From Polytrichum commune (Eukaryota > Streptophyta > Polytrichopsida > Polytrichales > Polytrichaceae): DNA of 64,000 nucleotides. The notes beneath the pieces are model-generated. The model saw only the letters and a list, made by a program, of their open reading frames with translations. It did not search any database and was not told where the DNA came from. The position numbers were made by a program, and so were the translations under genes. How positions within the stretch are numbered: the first letter of the stretch is position 1; the number at the start of each line of letters is the position of its first letter. The stretch covers positions 47,206,758 to 47,270,757 of the forward strand of contig OX485805.1 of assembly GCA_950295325.1 (NCBI GenBank). Reading direction: 5' to 3'. Below are positions 50,881 to 60,803 of the stretch, piece after piece.

Positions 50881-52165
50881 CAACTTAATGGAGAATGTGG
50901 AGCACTCTCGCGATGGCAAGACAAAGGAAGCAAAGACCAAAGTTAAATCCAAGACCACTTGAAGGGTGAACCTTGCACTATGGACTCATCCAAGTCCAAA
51001 TCCAATACCGCGGAGGAATGTGAGCCCAAACCCACTACTCGGACTACGGACGCTTAAGGGTGGGGGGTTTGGCCTCACACTCGAATGTGAATCCTGAACA
51101 CCAAACACAGAGAATCTTATAGAAGCAACTCCACCCAGTAAGCTTCCCACCTCATCATGATGTTTATGTCTTTTGAAACTAAGCTTTCCTATGCTTCTAG
51201 GCCACAATTGCATGTTTTGTCATGTGAATCAGTTGAGTAGCTTCCTTCATGGAGTGGTGAAGATGTTGCTGGAGGATAGGTTAACAATCGCATGTGTTTT
51301 CATGTGGCTCATTTGGGACAGATTTTAAAACAACCAGGTTAAGAAGTCTAAGGTTATGACATTTACTGACTACTAGCAATATTTAGTGTCATATGACATG
51401 TAATGTCGCTGGGGTGAAGGGAAGATATTGATATAGGAGAATGTTGTATGTTGACTATTGAACCCAAAATACTTCAATTATAAGGAAGGTTAGGCATGTG
51501 TGTCATGCTTATTGTGCCAACAATTTCTTCAGTGCTTGCCAGGTTCATGACTTCTAGCAGGTGTAAGGAAAGATCGCCACGTGCAAAAATCAATGTTGTG
51601 CCGATATATAGGCAAATCAATACACAATCTCAATAGTGGAATTTGGAAGAACTGACTCAGAATCAGAAATCGATACTTGGTGGTAACATAAGATGTAACC
51701 TATTCTATTACCCGAGTCAATACCACATTTATATTAGGATACTTGCACATGACTACAAAATCTACTTGGATGGTATCAAAAATCAATCACAAGACATTTA
51801 AATTTCCTACTGGTACAAAAAACCCGTAAACCCATAAACCTCTATGAATTCGTGCACAAACTCTGTCATCCCAACTTGAAGTTTATCCAACTTTTTTCTG
51901 CAAGGAATGACAAATACTGCTAGGTTAACATTTTGTGTTGGTGACAGAGGGGGTACAGAAAGGCTCGGATGGAGATCGCCTTACACATCGGGCGAGACGG
52001 GTGTACAGCAGTTTGAAAGGAGACATCACCTGCTAATTGTTGTTGGTTGCTGCCGGAGCCTGCTGATTGCAAGGTCGGGGATTTCGAAGCGTCGGGCCAG
52101 TTGCGTCCCACCGTTTGTTGACAAATTTCAGTTTCCTACTACAATCAAGTCGATTTCACCACATT

Positions 52166-54812
52166 AGTATGATGTCCGATGATGACGAGAGGACACCAAT
52201 GCAAGAGGTAAATGTAGAAATTCATGGCGTCATTGATAAAGCAAACCCTAGTAGGGACGAGGCCGTGGCATTAATTGCGATGCGTGCAGCGGAAAGACGC
52301 TACCTGCCCGCATATAGTGGCCCAATACTAACAAATGGTGAAGGGGACGAGGAAGGCAAGACCTGAGCGACGATGCGCAAGTGGATGTACGATGTAGGAA
52401 TCAGAACATTTCCGTGGCACCTAACCTGGAAGAGGCAACCGGAGAAATTAAAAGTGGAATTTTGGAGGCAATTGCAAAAGGAGTTCCCCCATCATTGGTC
52501 GGAGAGCAATGTCGATCACTATGTGAGCATCCTTGAGAAATTATTGAATTGTTTTTGATGATGTAGTTGTAAATTAATGCAATACTTCGTACTTCCAAAT
52601 GATTGATTAGATGCATGAAATTGGGCTGCAGATGAGCAGTATTCTTCGATCAGCAAAGTACCGAGCTAGAAAAGTTATGAGAACGAAAGACGGGAGGAAA
52701 AAATTGTTGTACGGGGAGAGGCGTTTTGCTAGAGACAAATTAGAGCGTCAAGAGAAGGAACCCAAGCACGTGATGGCATTTGAAAAAGCAAGGACTGCTG
52801 CTTTGGCAAGGAAGAGACATCAGAAGTTTGGGAGAGGAGGACTTGCTGCATTTCAAAGGAGATTTGTAAGTTATCCTTGAACTTGAGTTCCCTTGGATTG
52901 AGTCTTATCTTGTTGTACTCTGTGAGTTTTCTTTAAGCTGAACTATAGTTTAAAAGTCAGCTTACTAGTAGATAGGAGATAGGCATGTGTTGTGTGCATG
53001 GTTCATCTAGCAGGTGGTTACATGTGATTGGCCATGAAGATGGATAAGTGCTCCATCATGTCGCAGTCCAAGTGGCGTAAACTAAGCGCAGCAAAACAAA
53101 AAATAGTGGTGCTGGGTCATGTAACCAGATGTGACCAATGATGTGGTAAAGATTTTCCCTACCTGCATTTTGTACTTCCAGTTGCATGTTTGGTGGCATT
53201 TTTTCATGCACATCTTTCCTCATGGTTGGTGGGTGTGATTGGCCAGTGAATTTCCTACACAAGGTGGGTTGATCCTACTAGGCCTCCCAAAATGAATGCC
53301 CCAAAGTGTGTGAACATGTCCTGTAATATTGAATGGCTGCTGGCATGCTTACGCTGCATGGTTATGTGCAGACATGTACCCACTGGCCATGTTGTTTCTT
53401 GTGAAAGGGGTTCACTGATGAGGAATGCCTGACTGTCTCCTAGAATTAATAGTTTGTGGCGGATGCATGCAAGACAATTTGTACCATGTCTAAACATAAA
53501 ACCAAAGGATGTCTTAAGATACTGTCAACCTGCAGATATGACCAGGGCTGTTATTTACACTCAATTTGGACCTAGATTCTTGGGTTCTCGAGCCTTATAG
53601 CCAGCCTGGATGTGGTTCTAACTTGGGAGTACGTTTTATTTGTATCTTTGGTGGATCAAATCAGCTGGGTGCAAGGGAATGACCAGTTATGGAAAAGAAG
53701 AAGAAGAAGAGAACAGAGCAAGTATGATGTTGGAAGTAAATAAGACGAGCAGAGTGGGAGGTATTTGTCCTCGCTTTCTTTTCTATTAATATTACTTTGA
53801 TGGCTGCATGGTACATGGCTTCATGTTGAATGCTACTCATATATTTGGGAAGGTATGTTTTGCAACATTCTGTTAGGGATTCTGCAGGATTAATGTAAAT
53901 CATTGAGTATTTGCTATCAGGTGATGAAAACACACTTTGTTCAAATGACTTCCCACATCTGCAAGATTTAGTGTAGTGCAGTATTTCAGAATAGCTGTAC
54001 ATTTTGGAGCATTATGATAATTTTAAAATATGTGGTTGTATTCAAACTCCAATTAATGAAGAGGTTGACAAAACTCAATTTGCTGATGAGAACTGGGCAT
54101 CTGCTGTTGTTGCAACGCAAGTAGTCACAGATTTTCCATCCCACGATATCAACTACACTGCACTTATTGACTGGGCTAAGGGGAGAGGACAGGTGTTTGG
54201 AGAACCACATAATAGTAAGGTAGATCTTCAATACAGTCCATGATGTTTGCACACACTAAACCACTGAAATGACTCAGTTATGAGAGGGCAAGAAAAGTGT
54301 CCCAAGGTCACATGTGGAAGCATGTGCGCAAGGCTGGCAGTGTGCCTAGGGTTTCCATCCTCCAGCCTCCTGCTGCATGGATAATATGTCCATGTCATGG
54401 GCCAGCATTGACTCATTTCGGGCACAAGAAAGGTCTGTTTTATATGACTTTTCTTACCCATTTATAATCTGTAAGACTAATATTGCAACTATATTGCTCC
54501 TCAAAATATAGCATGAAGTATATTAGCTAGCATACAAAGATTGAAGTTGTAATAATATTTGGAATTGTCATGTTGCAGGAAACTATGGAAATCATCCAGC
54601 CGCCAATGAGCCCCAGGGGTTGCACGAATTTTTCCTCCACACTCCTTATCTAAGTTTATGTGATGGCACTTCATGAGAGAGAGACTAAAATGGCAATTTT
54701 GGCGAATGTTTTTTGCAGTACAAAGATTTCAACACCGAGCCATCCGAAGAGGAGACCGAGTATGCTAAGTGGGAGGGTTACAAGGCACTAGTTTTGAAGA
54801 TGCGCAGTTAGG
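52166..54812 (+). CDS. Probable second CACTA gene (TNPA/Ptta-like DNA-binding protein), partly resolved
   Basis: Exon-like segments: 52172-52366 (acidic start, SDDDERTPMQEV, ending in a stop at 52364 unless spliced), 52373-52555 (MRKWMYDVGIRTFPWHLTWK, then FWRQLQKEFPHHW), 52633-52866 (SSILRSAKYRARKVMRTKDG, HVMAFEKARTAALARKRHQK, then GTAAGT) and 54719-54812 (YKDFNTEPSEEETEYAKWEG). Arg/Lys-rich helices with a conserved Trp segment and FGRGGLAAFQRRF resemble the plant Ptta/En-Spm transposase family that accompanies TNP2 and binds subterminal repeats. Exon joins were not all resolved, and it is transcribed opposite to TNP2, so this is moderate evidence. Confidence 0.5.
54004..54243 (+). other. 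Unrecognised exon-like segment inside CACTA
   Basis: It reads EEVDKTQFADENWASAVVAT, then TDFPSHDINYTALIDWAKGR and FGEPHN, bounded by an acceptor (ATTTCAG near 53992) and a donor (AAGGTAGAT near 54221). Composition is protein-like. The family is not recognised. It could be an exon of the second CACTA gene or captured host DNA. Confidence 0.35.
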
Positions 54813-55444
54813 TAGCAGCATTTGCCGATGTAGATGGTGCAGAGGTGGGAGACGATGTAGAGTCTGATGATGCAGAGGTGGGAGATGCAGAGGATGTGCC
54901 GGTGCCAATATTTCAGGAGATTTTAAACACCATTTGGAATAGTTGAGTTTGCATAGCTCATAGAGTGTGACATGATGTCCTTGTCCTTGAATTAAATGCG
55001 ATTCTTCAATGAAGTGTACACCATTTTTCATTTTGACAATACATTGTGCATTTGGGAATTAATTGATTTTGTGCAAAAGATTCATATCTTTGATTGGGTT
55101 TTGCTTAACTTGAACCGGTCCATTCGGATGTAACCACCGTGATTTTTGAGAAAAAGCACACAGCAAAGCTACATTAAATTAAACTAACCTAATTTAAACA
55201 TTCAAAAAGTAGCCAATATTGGCCGCACACATCTTTGCAAAATGGACGAATGTGGACACGACAAGTAGCGATCTTACATCACTAGTAAAAAACCAATCTC
55301 AACAACTAGTGCGGCACCGTAAAACATGACGCAAAAAAAAACTTTTGTGGTAATTATTGAAAAGTTAACTGCGAAATCCGAGTGAATAGTAAATGTGCAA
55401 TAGTTAATGTGTAAATATGTGGTTGAGCATGGTAATACACGATA

Positions 55445-55584
55445 ATGTCCCATTCTAGACATTCTTATAATGAATGTCTCAAGAATGTCTCGAAGTAGAC
55501 ATTAAACAATTCTCTTGTATAAACTCCGGCCAATGCAACTAATGTCTCAAATTGAGACATTAACCCTCAAAAAACTTAGTAGTG
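55445..55584. repeat. CACTA right terminal repeats
   Basis: Terminal CTTAGTAGTG with at least six AATGTCTC/GAGACATT motifs, including a near-palindrome AATGTCTCAAATTGAGACAT ending close to the inverted repeat. Confidence 0.8.
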
Positions 55585-55677
55585 GGCATGGATTTGAATG
55601 GAAACACTACTGGATGGGTTCTCTTTGCAGTTCATAGGCTACCAAGGTTTCATATAAACAATTTTTTTTTGTCTGAT

Positions 55678-56067
55678 CAGTCATGGTCTGTTGTGTGCTT
55701 TGAATGTTACAAAAAAGTTCATATATGTGTACAGAGGTGGGAGCCCAAGCCTGCAGATAAACCTGTTATTCCTGAGAAAGGGAGAGTTATTGGAGCCAAA
55801 AAGGTGGACGGTCACACTAATGTACAGGTTACTCTCTTTCTCTGATTTGATTCAAAATGCTGTACTCCTAAGTTTGAGGTGTTCAGTGGTCATTTGCAGA
55901 GTCATTTTGGGATTGAATGTAGGTCCAAGCACAATAAGATGTACCAAAATTGTGTCATTCGCTGCCCTTTTTCCCCCCTTTTCCACTCTGACACTCGTTC
56001 AACTAGTTTTCATGCTCTTTTAAAAAACTTTACATTGGCTTATAATGGAGATTTAGCACAACAATAG
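55678..56067 (+). pseudogene. Unidentified exon-like fragments after the CACTA insertion
   Basis: 55678-55829 (SWSVVCFECYKKVHICVQRW, PADKPVIPEKGRVIGAKK) ends at an AG|GTTACT donor-like site. 55870-56067 is open but without motif. Neither is recognised. From 56068 to 56967 nothing was seen. Confidence 0.3.
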
Positions 56068-56967
56068 ATAATGTCAACACATTTGATAGATTGTTTGTAA
56101 TTTTAATTGATAATTTTGCCTCAAATATGACTCCTTATGAAAAACAAGGACTCCTTTCCATTTAGTCCTTAGTAGTACACCTTATCATGGTTGGACACAT
56201 GTATAAAATTCCTATTTATAATAGCTTAATGTGTTTTTCCAGACTGTTTTGATAAGTTGTATTTCTTGGGATAGTGGTTAACTTGATATGAATTGTTAAC
56301 TTCATGTCATAGGCTACTGGGAACTTAAGAAGAATGAACAAATTCCTTAGTGAAACTTGCATTCAGTTGCTTGACATTTCTGAAGTAAATATTTGCTCAA
56401 TGTAGTGTGTAGAGTTGTTGCTCATAATAGTTAAGATGCAGCTCAATCTTATTAAGTTTTGTCATAGTGAACTAGGTTTTCAAATGAGCCATGAACGTGG
56501 AAGCTGTATTACACCTTCTTCCTATTGGAGTGTAGATCAAGGGTCAACAAATGGTTTAGGCTGTAGATTCTAAATGCATTATTTTGGTCAAATTGTGACT
56601 TTTTGTTGGTGGTGTGCTGTGCAGAAACTCGGATACAATTGCCCTTCAATAGTATCCCTAAGTACATTGTTTTTCCCTCTGTCCTTACAAGAATGGGACA
56701 TCTTAGAGATTGTTGTTACTCCAATTAAAAAAACTGGATAAATGCAGAAAAATAGTCTAAGCCAGACTCATGCGATATTCTCATTATCATAGTAGCATGT
56801 AAATGCACGTATGGATCTGTTCTAGAGCTCTCAAAGAACTTATGTTGGTACAGTTTATAATATATTCATAATTAAAAAAAATTGGTTGAGGATTGGTAGA
56901 CTGCTCGATCACCTAGCTTGGTTGGGCACAACCATTATTAGCCTCACTACTTTCTTATTTATTGCAG

Positions 56968-57077
56968 CTGGGAAGCAAGAGCTGTCAAGTCATTTAGCAT
57001 GGCTGAGTTGGAGGCTCGAAAATTGAAATATCCCTCGACTGGAACAGAGTCACTTCTTATGGGCATTTTGACTGAAG
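56968..57077 (+). pseudogene. ClpT-like (Clp N-domain) gene exon, captured
   Basis: A single exon after the acceptor TTATTGCAG reads WEARAVKSFSMAELEARKLK followed by YPSTGTESLLMGILTEG, the start of the Clp repeat domain as found in chloroplast ClpT/ClpC-type proteins. It ends at GAAG followed by GCAAGC, so the donor is GC or has decayed from GT. ClpT proteins stabilise the plastid Clp protease core. Neighbouring ClpT exons were not found, so it is a captured fragment. From 57078 to 58298 nothing else was recognised. Confidence 0.72.
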
Positions 57078-58298
57078 GCAAGCTCTTTGTGCTTTTTGAA
57101 TACTCCAGATTTGCAATTCTGTATATTCTGGGATTACTATGTAGTGCTTTACAGTTCTTCTAGATGGACATTTCCTGAGTGTACAAAGTGCTTGCTGGTC
57201 TTTTTCTGTTTAGGTTCATATTGAAAAGAAGTGACCCACCTTTCTTCAATGTATATCACTTTCTTTAAGCCTGTGCAAATGTTTGAATTCTGCAGATCAT
57301 TGGAGTTTAACTCTTTGAAGTCTCGAATATTTTTAAGAAATTGAGAACTTGTGATCATATTTAGCCTGCAACTCTTCTTCCATCTGCTCTTTACCCAAAG
57401 GAATGTTTGATAATGAGCATGAAATGCAAGCAGATTATAGACGCACGACAGAAAATGTTGTATTTACAGCTACTGGATGTTACATTGTGCAGGCCATTCA
57501 GCCCATGTCCTTTGATTGTTGTGAAATTGCCCAAGGAGCCCACAGCTTCTGAAGTGAAAGCTGCAAACCATGCACATGATACCTGACTGTACAAATCATT
57601 GTTATACATTTGGGGCTTATAGTTCCTTAGATAACAACGAAGTGTAAATGAAGAGTAGTTGTTGTATGTTCTGAATAATATGTTCAGAACAATGATCAAA
57701 TGAAATGAAATTATGGAATTATGGAATTATGTATTTACTTTTTCCTCCATCCTTGCAGGTCTGTATTCTCTGTAACGACTGTAGAAATAGTGGTGATGTC
57801 GTGTTTCACATAGGTTGAACAATCTTGGCAAAACTATGTGCAGCTCTTATGTCAAGCCTTTCATGAGTGACGAAGGACAATTTGTATATCCGATCGCCTG
57901 CTTAGAGACTAGGGTGTCCACGGACAAGTGGGAGGTCGTCTTGTTTCCTTTTGAATTTTGGGCTTGTGCGTTTGTGTAGTGGACATTCAGGATTGAGTAT
58001 CTTAATTTCAGCAAAATGGTCAAGAGTATATCATTGAATCCAAACATTCTCCACAAGTGCGAACTGCAATTCCCATATGCACACTTCCAAACACAGCTTC
58101 ATTGAGATTATTGCAGGCCATCTTTTCATGGCTTAGATTGTATCAATCATCCCTATGTTAGCTGTGGGCCAGTTTTCAATGCCAAGAACAAAAATCAAAC
58201 AATTCCATATTGTTTTGTAGTTGTTTTGATGATTCTTTTCGTGTAAGCATCACTACCTATTTCCCTAACAAACTCTCTGCTTTGCCAACTTCCTTGCG

Positions 58299-58344
58299 GA
58301 CTTCTTCTCCCACCAGCGGTGGGCCTTTGGCCCCTAGCGGCTCG
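58299..58344 (+). repeat. Helentron 3' end: subterminal inverted repeat plus hairpin
   Basis: GACTTCTTCTC (58299-58309) complements the 5' end. It is followed by the palindrome CCACCAGCGGTGG (58310-58322) overlapping GGGCCTTTGGCCC (58321-58333), and the terminus GCGGCTCG. The next bases TTGTTG belong to copia 1. Confidence 0.75.
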
Positions 58345-59879
58345 TTGTTGTACAATAATCTTCAAATGCATGGGATCTAAACTCTTGAGCATTATCCATG
58401 GGAAGGTATTTAATGGGGTATTCAGGAAAATAAATTCTATAGCTAGGAGGATCGCTAAGAATTTTGGGAAGACCATATTGCGGGTAGGTAGGAAGGAGAC
58501 TTCAAGGTGGCTTTCGGATGCATCAACTAAAACAAAATAGTATCGGAATGCCCCTGAAGGTGGGTTAATTGGACCACAAACATCCTCATGAAGTCTCGAA
58601 AGGGGTGGGGGTAATTCAATGGATAAGCTCTAATTTGAGGGTCTTGATGAATATCCCCTGGATGCAAGCAACACAATCATGTGTCTTCTCAGCATCTGTT
58701 GTTATTAGGTTATGACTTATGATTAAGGGGATTATGTGACGGAAAACAATTGTTCCCGGAGGTCCCAACCTCATGTGCCATAAATCGGGTTTGGCTATAG
58801 TATCTAAAGATACACCCCGCGCAAGGTTACGGCGTATTGCTTCAAGGTCTCTAGCCCAAGCAGTCATGCAAACGTCTTCTTCATCTATTAGAGAGATGGG
58901 ACTACATGTCAAGGAATTTATGGCAATTTGTGGCTTTTGCGGTGGCAAGGATCGTCAGTCCTTGCCTGACCTCCAAAACCTCTTCATCATTTTTCATCGC
59001 AGTAAAAACATAGATATTCCTCGCTCTCAAATCCCTGTAGCTGATCAGACTACAAGGCGAATCTGAAGGACACATTGCTTTCTCGCAATTGAGGGAGAAT
59101 CTCCCGGGCAAAATGACGGTTGCTTGGCCCTTTTGAAATCTCATATTTCGGCTTCCGGCCATTGTGATGATCTTAAAATGTTGCTATGACTTCTCATTTT
59201 CAGTGAAATGGAAGAATTTGGGGTTTGTCAAGATAATGTGGGTAGATGCACTATCTAGTAGAGCCATATCCGGGTTCGATGCGGGCTGCTCGTAGATAGT
59301 CATGTAGTATTCAATATGATGGGTAGAAGAGGATGGGGTAGAGGTCTCAGAAGTTGTAATTATGACAGGGTTGGTTACGAAATTGTTATAGATACCTATA
59401 CATATTGAGTATGTATGGAGGGGCTCTACACTCATTGGCAAAATGACCCTTGCGTCCACACTTATGACAATTATCCTTTGCTGGTTTAGGTTGAGGGGGC
59501 GTAGGTTGAAAGGTTCTAGACTTATGTAGGTTCCCTCTTGCTGGATGCCTATGCCATTTGGGTTGGGATTTACGGAGAGAACCTCATGGGGGTCTTCTAG
59601 AGGCTTCAGCAACATGCACCTCAGGATGATGATGAGCAACAAATTGATCAGGTCCCCGAGGTCCATTCTCTCCAATAGGTCCAGTAGGTCCGCCAAAATC
59701 AGCATGCGCGGCAGCAACAGCAAATTAATCCATTCCAAAAAGTTTGATCCATCAGAGTTCAAAGGAGAAAACATCAATGCTTGCATTCTAGATTCTATGA
59801 AAGTAGGTTGTCTAAACATAGATTCTACTATATTATGTCTTCTAGCCATCAGTAATAAAGAAAAAATGTATTATGGTCT

Positions 59880-60260
59880 TAAAATATATATATACAAATT
59901 TGAGTCAGAAATACAAATAGCCATAAATAAAATTAAGTAAGGCAACCAAAAAATACATACAAAGTCATAATACAAAATATATACAGACTATAGTTAGTAT
60001 GTATTATGAAAGACATACATATATGTATATGTATATGTAGACATGTTAGTATATATACAGATAGTATGTATGTATAGAGAAGTCCAGACATATATTGAAG
60101 ATAAATATACAGTATTTATGTTAGTATAAACAAAATATAGATCAGAAACAGAAAATGCACACAAAATAACAGGGTCGGTATATATATATACAACGAGTAT
60201 ATATATGTATCATAAATATATATATATGGAATTTTTACAGTATATTCAATATCAATAGTT
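59880..60260. repeat. TA/GTATAT-rich microsatellite stretch
   Basis: Several short runs of TATATA and GTATAT lie in the copia 1 leader. Confidence 0.8.
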
Positions 60261-60637
60261 AGTCAATCAAGTGTCAAACAACGAAAACATGAATAAAAAA
60301 TTCATACATAAGGTAGGTAAAGGAAAAACTGTCCTGAATTAGGCAAACTTAAAAGAATTTAAGCAAATCAAGGCATGGTTAGTAAAGACGAAACAGATTA
60401 GAGAAAGTAATGAAACTAATTAAGGTAGGTGAAACGTACCTTAATAATGTTAATTGAAACATAATAGATTAGGTAAAATAATGTTGTTCTTAAGTGAAAT
60501 GGGTTAAGGTAAGTAGAACATACCTTAATTATATGCAGAGGGGGTTAGTAAGCAAAACATATTAACATAACATGTTTAAGTCAAAAAAACAGGGAATCAG
60601 TTTAAGAGTTTATATATATGTAAACAACATATATATC

Positions 60638-60803
60638 GGACCCTAGGTTGTTTACATCTTAGCCTTGTATGGGTGTCCATACTCTACAATAATTAACGGT
60701 CAGCTTCGAAGCTTAGTAATTATCACTACTTAACCTCCATACTTAGTAAGTAGTAAGTGAGGTTAACTAAGGTTGCTAATACAATTTACTAATTGTCTTA
60801 ACA
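60638..60803 (-). repeat. 5' LTR of copia 1, first ~165 bp
   Basis: From TGTTAAGACAATTAG at 60803 it matches the first 165 bp of the 3' LTR (25422-25253) closely. After CAACCTAGG it departs, so this LTR is shortened or rearranged. Confidence 0.8.

Larger units (their letters stand above)
41004..55584 (-). mobile_element. CACTA (En/Spm) DNA transposon, 14.58 kb, possibly autonomous
   Basis: The left end is CACTACTAGAAAG (41004) and the right end read inward on the minus strand is CACTACTAAG (55584). Both continue after a few bases into GGGTTAATGTCTCAA. A perfect 3-bp duplication GGC flanks it (41001-41003, 55585-55587). It carries a multi-exon TNP2 transposase (42493-48086, minus) and a probable second gene on the + strand (52.2-54.8 kb). 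It is inserted in the Helentron between its RPA2 and ClpT fragments. Confidence 0.92.
28884..58344 (+). mobile_element. Helentron/Helitron2-type rolling-circle element, 29.46 kb (14.9 kb without the CACTA insert)
   Basis: It interrupts the copia 1 integrase at a T|T position; removing it restores the integrase frame apart from one stop codon. The left end starts CGAGAAGAAGTC. The inverse complement GACTTCTTCTC lies not at the right end but 35 bp inside it (58299-58309) and is followed by GC-rich palindromes and the end CTCG. Asymmetric inverted repeats, a 3' hairpin, T|T insertion and no target duplication are hallmarks of the Helentron/Helitron2 group. A Rep/helicase gene lies in the matching orientation. 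Fragments of host genes are carried, all on the + strand. The stretch 28896-30628 has no recognised gene. Confidence 0.78.
58345..60803 (-). mobile_element. Copia 1, 5' half: LTR, gag remnant, protease, integrase start
   Basis: Minus-strand order: 5' LTR 60803-60638, an A/T-rich leader with TATA/GTATAT microsatellites (60260-59880), gag start 59849 (MARRHNIVESMF, much shortened), a zinc knuckle CHKCGRKGHFANEC in another frame (about 59475-59430), and the protease active site LLDSASTHII near 59255. The pre-integrase domain (LWHMRLGPPG, HDCVACIQG) and an integrase start (FPEYPIKYLPMDNAQEF, AFEDYC) end at 58345. Many frameshifts. The 3' half is at 24966-28883. Confidence 0.82.

Noticed and set aside
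50884-50960. Gag-like start after a presumed LTR at 49.4-50.9 kb
   Set aside because: The frame stops after about 25 codons and no primer-binding site or second LTR was found.
58310-58344. Canonical Helitron 3' end (hairpin then CTAG) in GGGCCTTTGGCCCCTAG
   Set aside because: CTAG is followed by eight more bases before copia resumes, the target is T|T rather than A|T, and the subterminal inverted repeat fits the Helentron layout better.
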